Part shown: positions 1 through 11,082 of the stretch, piece after piece
Layout: each line of letters begins with the position of its first letter
How positions within the stretch are numbered: position 1 is the stretch's first letter
Source of the DNA: Apostichopus japonicus
Lineage: Eukaryota > Echinodermata > Holothuroidea > Aspidochirotida > Stichopodidae
Length of the DNA: 64,000 nt
Direction: 5' to 3'
Assembly (NCBI RefSeq): GCF_037975245.1
Contig: NC_092565.1
Coordinates: forward strand, 2,364,499-2,428,498
Translations under genes and position numbers: made by a program
The notes under the pieces: generated by a model
What the model was told of the DNA's origin: nothing
Database searches by the model: none
What the model saw: the letters and a program-made list of their open reading frames with translations, nothing else

Positions 1-143
1 CGGGCCATTGTAACAGCTAGTTCTGGTTCATGTAATAACAAGCAGAAGTATAGTGGACTGAAGTCATCGACAACTCAATGCATTTTACATTCTAGTTGTA
101 GAAGTTAATGGTGGCCACCTCAAAATTATGCTTCAAGTCTGTT

Positions 144-204
144 TGTATGTATGTATGTATTTTAGATCATCCTTCAAGCAGGAACTCGCGAAGAAGCCAT
201 CATT
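144..204 (-). repeat. 3' fragment of tRNA-derived SINE
   Basis: On the minus strand this gives the end of the SINE seen whole at 10834-11082, 14538-14786 and 62262-62520: a CTTCTTCGCGAGTTCCTGCT block followed by a gatctaaaat/tacata tail. The tRNA-like head is missing, so this is a 5'-truncated copy. The rest of 1-600 shows nothing recognisable beyond this and low-complexity sequence. Confidence 0.75.
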
Positions 205-619
205 CTCTAAATTCTGATGTTTTATCTCGATATTTTGACAATATCTCAACATTTATGATGTCTCTATAAATTTCAATATTTTCTTTCTAAATTTCAACGG
301 TTTCTGTGAAATACAGTTCATATATAGGCCAATATATCATATTGTGGTATTACTGTCCATGATGTTTGAGGATTGTACGATTGAAAAATTCGAGACATTG
401 CGTAATTGGGACAAAGGTTTTTGCCTGTACCCCCAGTAGTCCAACCTTAGTGACCCCGGGGGGCGGGGGTCAAAAACAAAATGGTAACAACTGCAGTGAA
501 ATGCACATTTACAATAGGATGGCACATAAACCATGTGCTTTGGCAACATCCACTTTTTATTCTCACAGTCACAATGATAGCAATTTCACAACCAATTGGA
601 ACACAATGTTACCGATTAA

Positions 620-880
620 AGAACTATCTCTCTACGAACAACATGTTAGAACCCTTCCAATCAGCGTATCGTTCATGCCACAGCACGGAGACGGCCCTAC
701 TAAGTGTTGAAAGTGACATTCTAACATCAACAGATCAAGGGTCTGTGGTTATTCTGATGTTACTTGATTTGAGTGCAGCTTTTGAAACAGTGAACCACCA
801 ATATTACTGCATCGCCTCGAACACAGGTTTGGCATCCGCGGACAGTTATTAACTCAGTCAGTATGTGTAAATGGAGCAAC
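620..880 (+). pseudogene. LINE-A reverse transcriptase, part 1 (L2/CR1 type)
   Basis: The translation contains the HSTETALL block followed by VILMLLDLSAAFETVNH, that is reverse-transcriptase domains around the first catalytic Asp region (LDLSAAFDTVDH in active relatives). Reading is open for about 80 residues and then stops. The same LINE resumes after an inserted 3.3 kb DNA transposon at 4185, and again at 8000 after a second LINE, so this is the first of three pieces of one dead retrotransposon. Confidence 0.85.
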
Positions 881-1211
881 ATCTGAGACAGGCGCGGCGG
901 AACGGAAAAATGATTGGGGGGGGGGGGGCTAATGTGTGGAGACTATCTAAGCGGAGCGCCACCATCGGTTGGCGGGGAGCGTAGAAGAAAATTTTGGGTT
1001 TTTTCAAACCCCCAGATGGCCGGAAACGGCACTTCCCGAGTGTTTTATGCTGCGAATACCTAGCCCTAAAATATGGGTCTCAAGCCTGCAATTTCTCAGA
1101 TTGCACGTAAAAGTCTGTAAAAACATTGTAATTTGTATATTCGATGGTGTTTTAAGAGAGTAGCTATTACTCGTAGTGTACTCGCAAAGACGTTTTTGAG
1201 TGTAGTAAGGG

Positions 1212-1600
1212 CAGTGGCGGAGCTAGGGGTATTGGTCGGGGGGAGGCAAGAATGGTCTGTAGGGGCGCTTTCGACACTATCTAAGCGGAGCGCCACCACA
1301 GGTTGGCGCGGAGCGTACAGAAAATTTTTGAGTAAAGATACTCCCTAGATTGCAGGAAATGACCCTTTCCGGGCCTTGCTAATTTGCAGGTAAACGGAGA
1401 ATAAATAGGTGTCGTCGCCATTTTGTCGGAAAATTACACCAACAGAATATGACAAATGTCAATAGGTATATGAGAGCGCAATAAAATAGTCAATAATCGC
1501 GAATAAGTAAAAAAAGTAAAAAGGGAGCCAGCAGTCCATTTGAGTCCGTCAGGGGGGCGGTATCCGCCCCCTGACTGTATATATGGACGCTCCGCCACTA
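1212..1600. mobile_element. H2: 389-bp hAT MITE nested in H1, TSD AGTAAGGG
   Basis: Ends are CAGTGGCGGAGC and GCTCCGCCACTA, flanked by perfect AGTAAGGG duplications at 1204-1211 and 1601-1608. It is non-autonomous and has no coding capacity. A second copy with its own different duplication lies at 22710-23096. The core module is at 1276-1318. Confidence 0.88.
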
Positions 1601-2095
1601 AGTAAGGGGATGTTGGAGAACTAGCTGAAATGAGGTAAGTCATTGGCCTAAGACGAAGTTGTGTTACGCTTACCGGTACTCACACTCACTGCTTCCACTT
1701 TTCACGGGGCGTGAAGACGCGGTTGGGGTGACAATGTGGTCTATAGCCAGGGGACGGGCCGAGCGTCCCCCAGCAAATTATTACACCTATATAGTCAGGG
1801 GCGGATCCAGGGGGGGGCCGACCCGGCCCCGGCCCCCCCTTTTTGGAAATCAGTTGCGTTTTTTTATGTGGGAGTACTTCAAATTCCTAATAGGCATAAC
1901 TTGGTGAAAGAAAAGCCTAATATATATCCAGCTGCTCTTCCCTGAAACGCGATCGTTTTTATTCCAAATTTGAAACTAAGGCAATTACCAGGCCTACGCG
2001 ACATCACGTATTAATTAGATACGGCTCAGTACTATAGTGCTGACTATTACTGTCAGGGAAAATCAATGCACAGTTAGCAAGTATATCATAATTAT

Positions 2096-3627
2096 TTGAA
2101 TGAAACGGGGTGTAGGGGGTTTCACACTATCTAACGCAACGTAGTCGCCAAGAACCTAAAGTATTTTTAAGGGAGGGCCCAAGGAACATGAACTTATAGC
2201 ATGCTCCTCGTGGTGAAACATAATTGCACCTATTAGGTGAATTGAGTGTACTGTTAATAGTAGGAGAGACTAGTGTAGGTTCTTATGACCAACTAGACCG
2301 GTTTCTGCTCTCAAACTTTATAGGAGGAGCTTCATCAGTAGTAGCCTTTGAATATTTTATATTCGGCCTGGGCATCTCGTTCTCAAAATGCATCTCTTTT
2401 CTGTGCACGAGTTTTTATGGACTCATAGTGCAGCTATAAGAGCATCTAAAAGAGCTTCGTGTGAACCTTGAGAGTCAGCTGATTCTTCGTTAGTATGAAA
2501 CCTTGAGTTAACAAGTAAACCTTTGAGATTTTGGGCCCTTTTGTATAGGCTAGAATCGGTTCTTTTGGAAACAGTTTGGATAATTCCGCGTGCAGGGGCG
2601 TAGCGAGCGGGGGGGGGGGGGGTAGTGTATATAATAATTTGGTCGCTGTCGGCAAATTTTGGGTCTGTCGGCAAAAGGAGAAAAGGTGAAGAGAGCGGAA
2701 GGGGAAGAAAGCAGGAAAGCTGAATAGAGAAAAAGAGAACGGAGCTTCTTTATCGGTTATTTCGATTTTCCAGTTCTTCATCTGATAAACTCATTCACCA
2801 ATCCAATCACCCGACGCCTGCAAGTTAAAATTCTCTCGGCAAATAACTGATAATGTCACGGCCGTCAGTATAGCTACTGTAGCCAGGTTCAGCTAAGCGA
2901 GTGCCAGAATCGCCGGCAACTCAGTGAAAGAAATGGAATTAAAGGCTTCCGTATAGGCCGTAGCCCATGAGTCGTGCTATCGTGTGCAACGTGTTGTTAT
3001 TATCCTCTGTTCAGAATGACGTCATCGCAGATGTCATTCGTTCTCCGTGGAAAACTTAAGGGCACGGCTCACGAATTGTACACAATTTTTAACGTTTCTC
3101 GCTTGTATATCAATGAATGTTGTTATTTCTCATTACCGGAAAGTTTTCTGAACATTTTCATCACGAAGTTTCACTATTTCAACGATCGGTGAAAGAGAAA
3201 ACACAGTTCGATAATTGGTCCCAATTAATTCTTCTTCTGCCGACTGCCATAAAAATAATATCGAAATGGAAATTCTACGGTGCCAAATTTGACTTAAAAC
3301 ATGCACCAGATTGCATCTAAGGACGTTTCAAAACTAAAAATTTTCCAAAGGGGAGGGGGACACCCCCTCCCCTTAGACCCCTCCCCCATTTCAGTCACCA
3401 CTTCCAGATCCTTCGGCAAATCAAATTCTCCACACCCCCCCCCCAACAAATAACCCTTCGCTACGCCCCTGAATAGGAAGCAAGAAATAGTCCACAAATT
3501 CCGATATTTTTTCGGTCGGTGATCCGTTTCCGCTTATTATCGGGCCCTCCCTTAAAAATACTTCAGGTTCTTGGCGACTTCGTTGCGTTAGATAGTGTAA
3601 AACCGCCTACACCCCCCTTTCATTAAT
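2096..3627. mobile_element. Inverted-repeat element with ~85-bp arms
   Basis: The arm at about 2100-2180 is the reverse complement of about 3541-3625 with few differences; both contain ACTATCTAACGCAACG and GTATTTTTAAGGGAGGGCCC. The same 17-base string (AAGTATATCATAATTAT) lies just outside both arms in direct orientation (2079-2095, 3628-3644). No superfamily I know makes a 17-bp duplication. The interior shows no protein and may hold another insertion (2593-3471). Confidence 0.6.
2593..3471. mobile_element. Possible inner element with CAGGGGCGTAGCGA termini
   Basis: CAGGGGCGTAGCGA begins at 2593 and its inverted counterpart TTCGCTACGCCCCTG ends at 3471. The flanking bases do not form a 5- or 8-bp duplication, so these may be ends of two different copies or the flanks have decayed. 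Confidence 0.35.
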
Positions 3628-4184
3628 AAGTATATCATAATTATCTCATTGAACATGTCTTGTTTTATGTTTTTTCTTGGGGTGAATCTGGCGTCATAAT
3701 TTTCGCGCAAAAGAAAAAACGAATCGACGCAATAATAGTGTATGCATTGTACATGCACTGTTGAGCGTTCTTAAATGTGTCTATCGAGAAAAAATATGTG
3801 CACAAAAAAGCGTGTCTGCAACGTTTCTGGTTTTTCTAGTTTTTGGCGAAATGTTTCACCATTTTGCATCTAAGCACTCACAATTAACCAAAAATTTCCA
3901 AGGGGGAGGGGGCCCCTCCCCTAGACCCCTCCCCCAGGACGCAGATTACTAAAGTGCTACCATCGGGATGTCGGCCCCCCCTTTCTCAAAATCCTGGATC
4001 CGCCCCTGATAGTATACGTGTGCATCGGACAGATCGACAAGTATGCATTGAAATATGGGCATATGCACGTTTCGGTGCCTTGGTAAATATCGGGGGGGCT
4101 TATCATGCATTTGCCCCCTCAACTTTTTCATTGGGGGGCTGAGCCCCCCCCAAGCCCCCCCCCCCCCCGGTTCCGCCGCCACTG

Positions 4185-4800
4185 ATCTGAGAAGCTGCGT
4201 CTGTTGAGTGTAGTTCCCCAAGGATCAGTACTGGGACAGTCATCACGTTATACACATCTCCACTAGGTGATATATCATTCGTACGCATCAGCTAACACTA
4301 TCATATGTACGCTGATGACACTCAGCTTTACCTCGTCATTGATCCCAACATAACGGATCCAATCGAGGGCGTCATACTAAAGGTCCAATCTTGCATCTAG
4401 ATGATATTCAGTCAGGGATGACCCACAATCACATAAAACTGAACACTGATAAAACTGAAGTCCTGATTTGTGGCAGAAAACAACAAGTAGCAGAACTGCA
4501 CATGATGTAACACAACTAAGCATCAGTCAATGCAACATATAACTATTGTCGATAAAAGATCAGTCTGCAATCTTGAAGTAATAGTTGATCCTGAACTCAA
4601 TATGGATGAACACATAAAACACATCTGTAAATCAACTTATTTTTTATTTGCGCAACATCAGCAAGATTAGAATATATCTAACTAGACAAGCCACTGAACA
4701 GTTAGTGCACTCCCTGATAACATCTCGACTTGACTACGGTAATTCTGTGCTCTATGGAATTACAAATGCACAAATGAATACACTGCAACGGGTTCAAACA
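4185..4800 (+). pseudogene. LINE-A reverse transcriptase, part 2 (YADD region)
   Basis: Continues LINE-A after H1. The motif QGSVLG (near 4219) and then YADDTQLYL (about 4305-4331), the catalytic double-Asp box, are readable but frames are broken. The downstream region gives the usual HIKHICKS-like and VLYGI-like segments of L2/CR1 reverse transcriptases. It breaks at 4797-4800 (AACA), where the second LINE is inserted; the sequence resumes at 8000. Confidence 0.85.
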
Positions 4801-5238
4801 TCTTACCAATATGGAAATTGCTAAAATAATTGGTTTGCTGCCAAGTAAAACTTGTTCTTTAGTTTTGCTTCCTTCATGGCATATTAAGCATAATCTCGTA
4901 ATTGTGTTACCAACCATTACCAGAATTGTCAATAATTCTCTTTTATCTGGTGTTCTTCCCGCTACCCTTAAACAATCTATTATTACGCCAGTTCTTAAGA
5001 AAACCACTTTAGAACATAATGCTTTAAAGAGTTACCGGCCTATTGCGAATATCAAATTTATTGGTAAAGTTATTGAAAAGGCTGCTTCATATCAAGTAAT
5101 TGACCATGTTAGTGTTAACAACCTTGATGAAATATTCAAAAGTGCGTATAAGAGTCACCACAGCACGGAGACTGCCCTCCTTGAGGTGAGGAGTAACATT
5201 TTACATTCTCTTGATAGAAATAAGACAGTGCTGCTGGT

Positions 5239-5440
5239 CAGTGGCGTAGCCAGGATTTTTTCAGTGGGGGGGGGGCGCTGGGGGGGGGCTTGACCATTTC
5301 CTGGGAGGGCGTCTTGTTACTATCTAAGCGGAGCGCCACCATGGGTTGGCGCGCAGCGTATCGGAAATTTTTAGCTAAAAAGGCCTCCTAGATCGTTGAA
5401 ATGACATTTCCCAGGCCTTGCAAGTTGCTCTAAAGTTTTC
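5239..5440 (+). repeat. DNA-transposon end with core module inside LINE-B
   Basis: Starts CAGTGGCGTAGCCAGGATTT after LINE-B coding sequence, then two G-runs, then the core module (5319-5360) and its usual downstream block with CTCCTAGATCG and CCAGGCCTTGCAAGTTGC. The matching right end and the expected CTGCTGGT duplication were not found in the window. Confidence 0.65.
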
Positions 5441-5679
5441 TCAACATCCTTTATTTTGAGATCCCATGACTTGATATGGTCATCGAATAGTTTAGTGAAA
5501 TAGAAAAAAAAAACAGTTTGGTAAGTTACTTTGAAATATCATGACATATCTTTTGTGAGTTTGACACCGGCATTGACATTTTTCGACAAATCTGCAAATT
5601 GCGCGTGGAAAATAAGGAAAGATTGACTGGGCTTTCAGGCAAGTAGCATACTGAAATCACCGAACTATATGTAAAACTG

Positions 5680-5928
5680 ACATCAAAGATTGTGTCTGAA
5701 ATATTATTAGGGTGATAGACTGATTGGCCGGTAGTTCTCAGCGATAGTATTGTCTCCTTTCTTGAAAATTTGGTTTTTAGCGGTTTTAAGAGCATCAGGG
5801 TACGTCCCAGAAGTGAAAACCCGATTGAAATGTTCCAGAGTATCGATCGAGGCAATGACGCGAGCAATGATGTTAGAAACCTGTATGATGTCAGCATCGT
5901 TTGCCTTTTTACATCTTCTCTTTGGCAT
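5680..5928 (-). pseudogene. Reverse-transcriptase fragment of another LINE
   Basis: On the minus strand the reading KTAKNQIFKKGDNTIAEN followed by YRPISLSP is the conserved start of a non-LTR reverse-transcriptase domain. It is in the opposite orientation to LINE-B and only about 80 residues long. A second frame from about 5700 down to 5526 may extend it. Confidence 0.65.
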
Positions 5929-6044
5929 TCCAGTACCTGGAAACCACCTTTCTATAAGGGTATAGTATAGCTCACTAGCTGGTTTGATCAGTTAATGCGC
6001 ACTGGTTACATGATCCTGGTTGCCTGTTTGTATTAGTATTTATT

Positions 6045-6355
6045 CAGGCGCGTAGCGAGGAATTTGCCAAGGGAGGGGCGAACCTGTAGGCAAATTATCA
6101 GAGCCGTAGATTCGGCTTTGGAAACTATCTAAGCGTAGCGCCACCATAAGTTGGCGCGAAGCGTACAATAACATATTGGCCGAATATGCCTCCCAGATCG
6201 CTAGAAATGGCACTTCCCAGGCGTTGCAAGTTGCATCTACGCATTTTCTATTTTGAAATTACTAGCGAAATCATAAAATCGTACAAAAAATATGCTCAAG
6301 GGGAGGGGGCGGTCGCCCTTTGCAAGCTTTCTGGCTGTATTTCTGAGATAAACAT
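6045..6355 (+). repeat. Family-B DNA transposon fragment
   Basis: Begins CAGGCGCGTAGCGAGGAATT, then a short G-run, the core module (6124-6166), the block GCCTCCCAGATCGCTAGAAA, and GGGGGCGGTCGCCC near its end. Close relatives are at 23366-23690 and 61898-62120. Right terminus not found. Confidence 0.7.
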
Positions 6356-6943
6356 TTGGATGTCTCAGTCAGAACAAGTTGCAATTCAATCAAGACAAAA
6401 CTGAATTTATGGTCATTGCCTCGCCACACATATTAGGATCCCTGTCCACTATTCAGTTGATGCTTGGTGATGCTTCTATTCATAGATCATCATCTGTAAG
6501 GAACCAGGGCGTCATTTTTTATTCCACCATGAGCATGTCTGAGCATATAAATAGTGTTTGTAAGAGTGTTAATTTTCATATTCGGAATTTGTGGAGAATT
6601 CGTACGTTCATTTCGCGTGAGTGCCTTGGTCCTGTCGCGCAATGATTATGCCAATTCGTTATTATATGGTGCTAGGGAAAGTGATCTTATGCGATTTCAG
6701 CGCCTTCAAAATAAAGCTGCTCGTTTGGTGTTTTCTTGCGGACATGATCGTCGCTCTTCCCCCAGCTTCTGTGTACTTTACACTTGCTGCCGGTTAAGGA
6801 CAGGATAAGTTACAAAATCTTTTTGTATGTTATAATGTTTTTAAATCTCTGCATGGTGAGGCTCCCGGCTATCTGATTGATTTTCTTTCTTTGTATAATG
6901 CTCCTCTAAGAAATGTTGATGGTTTGAGACTCTGCTCCTCATC

Positions 6944-7701
6944 CATGGGCGTCAACAGGTGGGGGACGGGGGGGGGGACATGTCCCCCCCACTTTCAAAA
7001 GTGGAGGGGATATCATATCATTTGTCCCCCCCACTTTTCAGAGCAGTTATTAAAAAAATCACATGCATATGCGCGATTTTCTATCACAATTGCTGAGCTG
7101 ATTCAAGTAGAATCTAACTTAAGAATCATTATCAATAAATTGCACTGGAAATTAGAACAGTGCTTGGCCCTTTATCCCCCTTCCTCCGATATTCACCCTC
7201 CCCGCTTCGCCCGAGACCTCTGATAAAAGTTTGTGCGATGTTTGAACGATGTTTTAGAGTGTTTTGTGGAAGCACCCCTTCTCGCCAGAAATGGAATTCC
7301 CCTTGCCCTACACTGTGAATCAGAGAAGACCCCACCAGGAAGGTAATATCATATATTTTAGGCCCTACAGACAGTATTCTGCCTGTATGCAGGGTATTAT
7401 ATGATACCAAACTACCGAAAATATTTCGTTTGAGATGGACGCTGTGTAATTCGTTTCCCTTGGTGTCAGAACGGCATCTTTCTACCAGTACTTTCTGTCG
7501 GAATTTAGTTTTGTGACACAAAATTTCTCCTCACAGATCTGGTTCTGATGTAACTAAAAACGACTCAGGAAGGCCGTCTCCTGCGATCTAGGGGGTCTTA
7601 TGTACCCAAAATTTTCTGGTACGCTACGCGCCAACCAATGGTGGCGCTCCGCTTAGATAGTATAGTGTCCCCCCACTTTCTGAAACCTGCTGACGCCCAT
7701 G
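6944..7701. mobile_element. H4: hAT-like element in LINE-B, TSD TCCTCATC
   Basis: Left end CATGGGCGTCAACAGG and right end CCTGCTGACGCCCATG, flanked by TCCTCATC at 6936-6943 and 7702-7709. It interrupts the LINE-B coding sequence, which continues in both flanks. The core module lies at 7619-7661 on the minus strand, 40 bp inside the right end and again pointing inward. No transposase is visible. Confidence 0.88.
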
Positions 7702-7999
7702 TCCTCATCTGATACCTGCAGACTCATGATTCCACGCTCAAAGCGTAAAACTGGTGATAAATCTTTTCAAGTTATTTGTCCCCGTCTCTGGAACCAGCTG
7801 CCTGTGGGTATTACGAGTGGTGGTTTCCGTCACGATCTTCAAAGGTCTGATGAAAACATATATATTTATTGCTGAGTTATGTTTGTATATTTGCTTGTGT
7901 TTAGGCTTGGTGTTTGTGTTTTATTGTATAGTTTATATTTGTTTTTGTAAAGCACTGTGATCTTTTGTAGAGCGCTCTATCAAATACCTAATAATAATA

Positions 8000-8415
8000 A
8001 CACCGCCGCACGAATAGTGACAACAATTACTAAGCTAAGTCATATAACACCAGTGTTTGAAGACCTACACTGGCTGCCAATATCTGCCCGCATTGAATTT
8101 AAGCTGCTGCTTCTCACCTACAAGTGTTTGAATGGAATGGCCCGAATTACCAGAAGAACTCATTGAGCCCATATCAACCATCCCGTGACTTGAGGTCTTC
8201 TAATCAGGCACTTCTTAAAGTTCCAAAGACCAGACTTTCTTTATGTGGTTTGAAGGATTTCGTAATATAGCTGCCCCTACATTGTGGAAGAACATCCTAC
8301 TTCACCTCAGGAAAGCCACCTCATTTAAATGTTTCATCCCAGCTGAAGACATTTCTGTTTTATAGATATTTTCATCTTTAGCTCTCGACTGGGCCGTTGA
8401 ACAAGCCACTGTTTA
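8000..8415 (+). pseudogene. LINE-A, part 3 (C-terminal coding and 3' end)
   Basis: Reads NTAARIVTTITKLSHITPVF, then DLHWLPISARIEFKLLLLTY, a hallmark downstream region of L2/CR1 reverse transcriptases. It continues LINE-A after the LINE-B insertion. A degraded C-terminus (APTLWKNILLHLRKATSFK) follows near 8270-8330. Confidence 0.85.
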
Positions 8416-9011
8416 CATTACATTAATTTCCTCTTCAACCTATACCCACCCCATTCCCTGCCTAATCCTAAAATAAATCAAACAGGATGCTGAAAAAGAA
8501 ATAGATAATTCATAAGGCATTAAATTCATATGCTTATATTCTTTAATCATTTTACATTATATGCCAATGAAATATTTACAAAACCATGAAAAAGTGTCAG
8601 AACACATCAATTGAATATTATAATGGATTATTTGCATACAAAAGTAAAAAAGAAAAGAACTTTTTATTTAAATAAAGTACGTAAATACATTCCATAACCA
8701 CCAATATTCCTTGTTACTTTTCTAGTATTAATCATTTGACATACACACAAACAGACATATCACATATGTGCATCAAGTTAGTTGTAAAAAAGAAGCAATT
8801 TTATTACTAGTAGACACCAGGCATTACCGAAATGAACATAAAGCAGGAAATAAAAATGTTTCTTCACCTCCTCCAACCTACCATCATGTCTCTTCCATTT
8901 ACTTATTTGAGAAGAAAAGGCTGTGTTGATACTATGACCAGAAAAACAACTTAACTTGAACAAACATAAAGAAGAAATTCCAGGATAAGTAAGGAAAACT
9001 ATTAAAAAACC
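8416..9011. other. No recognisable feature
   Basis: A/T-rich sequence with short open frames that lack any family signature or splice context. Part could be 3' UTR of the RING gene further right, but I see no support for that. Confidence 0.5.
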
Positions 9012-9376
9012 TTAACGGGAGTGAAGACTAGCGCAAAAAGAAAAGTCTGATGCCGGTAATCTGACTTAGTTTCGAATGAGGTGTAACAAAAGTGTTAGAC
9101 ACTACCACTGATTCCAGAAAATACACACAGCTTGCTACTGTCGGTAATTAGACACTAGTGTACAGTCAGTACATACAGCTACGGTCAATACCCACAACAC
9201 AGTGTACATAGCAGCGATGGACATCTCAGGTCTAGATAAAAAATAACAAGGTATCACGTTTCATTACTGTCTGCATTTCGTAGCGACAAGAAAAACCCTT
9301 CACTTGCAAGCAACGGAAAAATTAAATTTTTTCAGAGGGCGGCACATGGTTTGGGGCGAGTCTTCAATGCCTTTAA
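9012..9376 (+). mobile_element. M1: TTAA-flanked MITE
   Basis: Bounded by TTAA (9012-9015 and 9373-9376). Starts GTGAAGACTAGCGCAAAAAG and ends GGGGCGAGTCTTCAATGCC, so the GAAGACT(C)GC termini are inverted repeats. Relatives are at 43829-44192, 59823-60193 and, interrupted by a LINE, 56284-57962. A TTAA target suggests piggyBac or Kolobok; class is inferred. Confidence 0.72.
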
Positions 9377-10640
9377 AAGAGGTGTAGAGCTTAACAGTGC
9401 TCAGAGAAACTGTTCAAGGGTTTGTTAATTATAAAAAACATTCTCTTATAACTTACAACTACAGCCTAGTTTAAAACGTGTGTCCATTTGTGCAAACATA
9501 TCTGATATTCCTCCAGAAAATTGGCAATGTGGATTTTCCACACATAGTCTATCAGATATCCAGTTACAAAATAACATTAACATTCGTTCACACTATCTAC
9601 TGAATACTTGATGGTCAGATGCCCACATTTCTGTAATTCAATTTCTAGAAACAGACAGTTTTTTTTCAAATTTACATTATTCTGGGCCTTTTCAAAAATT
9701 TGGGAATGTTCAGTGACAGTACAGGAAATCCAGGGACAGCCCATGAAATCTGGCAACAGTCTACTGAATTGGTCACCTTACACCATAGCAAACCTTCCTA
9801 TGAAGTGTGATGAAAATCAGCCCATTATAACCTGCAACGGTTGCATATCAATTCAATACTTTCCCCTGTAGTTACAGCAAAAAACAAAAAAAAAAGCTTT
9901 CATTGTGAGAGTCTGCGAGACACAAGTTCCCACCATGGGGCAGCTTCCTACCAAGTTTGAAGAAAATTTGCTATTATTTAGGAGTTTTTGACAATATATA
10001 TAGCATAAAACCAATTTTCACTTAATTTGACCTTCAACCTTTTACCTTTTCTATGGAGTATCTGCATTAACCAATTAATTCAGCACATTCAACAGAACTG
10101 TTGACCCTGGACATTTCATGTTAAACTTGTAATGTGTTCCATATTAGTGCAACACAGGAAGGATCAGAGATAATTGTGTATAATCACCAAATTGGAAGGA
10201 AAAACAATGAAATTTAACATGTTATTATAAAATATCATATCACCTGCTTCCTCCATCACTTCCCCCATCAAGCCCCACTCCTCCTTACCATGTCCTGATG
10301 GAAACAACCTTACACATGTGAGTAAACGACTGCTCAATTACTTTGGTACTATTCAAAAAGAAAATTGAGTGAATGTACTATGTAGATCAGAATTATACAG
10401 CTGACTGATGCACCTTCTTAATTAAAATTTAAAGAAATATATGAGACTAATTGTTTCCCTGGGAATTTCAGATGAAAAATTAGAATCTTTAGTGTAAAGA
10501 TTTGATATATAATATTCAAGAAAAGTAAATTGAATAATAGGTTAATTTTTTGGACCTATAAGTCTTCATCCAAGTCTTTGAGTCCTGATTGTCTGAGTCC
10601 TAGGATGATGTGCTGGTTCATTACAGTAAAGTCTTAGATA
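9377..10640. other. No recognisable feature
   Basis: A/T-rich non-coding sequence. The 88-codon open stretch at 9608-9871 has no recognisable family and no codon-like pattern. Confidence 0.5.
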
Positions 10641-10650
10641 AATATGTTTT

Positions 10651-10725
10651 AGCCTTTGAAGAAGATCCTGCTAGGATCGAAACGTAAGGCCAACTTACTT
10701 TTACACATTCTCCTACACAGGCTCT
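10651..10725 (+). ncRNA. Hammerhead-ribozyme-like motif (Penelope-type?)
   Basis: TTTGAAGAA is followed by the perfect stem-loop GATCCT-GCT-AGGATC and then GAAAC. GTAAG-gccaa-CTTAC can form the next stem. This order (C/U-UGAAGA, stem II, GAAA, stem III) resembles the hammerhead motifs known from Penelope-like elements. Stem I is weak by eye, so it may be a decayed remnant. Confidence 0.35.
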
Positions 10726-10833
10726 CTAGTGGATAAGCAGTTTGCTAACAGTTTAATTTTATTTTGATCTTAGATAAATAAACAGGAGTACTTTAACACT
10801 GATACCTATGCTAGCATGTGATTGTATTTTTTT

Positions 10834-11082
10834 TTGTATATATTTTTTAGATCGTACTGTAAGCAGGAACTCGCGAAGAAGCCTCATTGGCTTATCAAAG
10901 CCCCAAGCTGACCGAAGTCAGTCTCTTAGATTCGTATTTAACGTCCATGATTATGAATTGTCAATTGTCAACAACTCTGTAACTGGACGACATACATTAA
11001 TCTTGGAGTAACTCGAACCGGGGACCTTATGATTGGAGGGCACCGGCGTTAAGCACTGAGCTAAAACCCCGAGCTAACACCC
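10834..11082 (-). repeat. tRNA-derived SINE, complete copy
   Basis: On the minus strand it begins with a tRNA-like head: box A-like TTAGCTCAGTGCTTAACG and box B-like GGTTCGAGTTACTCC. A unique body follows (TGTATGTCGTCCAGTTACAG, then CTTCTTCGCGAGTTCCTGCT) with a short A/T tail. The head is not a working tRNA gene. Confidence 0.82.

Larger units (their letters stand above)
1796..4008. mobile_element. Nested element with 5-bp TSD ATAGT (hAT5-like?)
   Basis: Left terminus CAGGGGCGGATCCAGG and right terminus CCTGGATCCGCCCCTG are a near-perfect inverted repeat. ATAGT is found immediately outside both ends (1791-1795, 4009-4013). Five-base duplications are reported for a hAT subgroup, so the class is an inference. 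The interior is G/C-run-rich and carries a further inverted-repeat element (2096-3627). No intact protein is visible. Confidence 0.65.
889..4184. mobile_element. H1: hAT-like composite element, TSD ATCTGAGA
   Basis: Left end CAGGCGCGGCGGAACGG, right end GGTTCCGCCGCCACTG: imperfect terminal inverted repeats (TIRs) of the hAT CAGNG type. The 8 bases ATCTGAGA directly flank both ends (881-888 and 4185-4192). Removing the element rejoins the reverse-transcriptase reading of LINE-A on both sides, an independent proof of the boundaries. No transposase reading frame survives. Much of its 3.3 kb is other elements (1212-1600, 1796-4008). The shared core module lies at 942-983, about 50 bp from the left end after a G-run. 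Confidence 0.85.
4801..7999 (+). mobile_element. LINE-B: L2/CR1-type LINE inserted in LINE-A
   Basis: Pieces: 4811-5238 (reverse-transcriptase start, KSYRPIANI and HSTETALLEV), about 6360-6943 (NKLQFNQDKTEFMVI, later ARLVFSCGHDRR), and 7702-7999 (the WNQLP region near the C-terminus, then the 3' end GAGCGCTCTATC and an AATAAT tail). AACA at 4797-4800 is repeated at 7999-8002, a short target duplication. The middle of the reverse transcriptase, including the YADD box, is missing and replaced by DNA-transposon sequence at 5239-6355. The copy has multiple frame breaks. Confidence 0.8.

Noticed and set aside
6888-7223. 110-codon frame as a gene
   Set aside because: Runs across the LINE-B/H4 boundary; its middle is G/C-run transposon end sequence.
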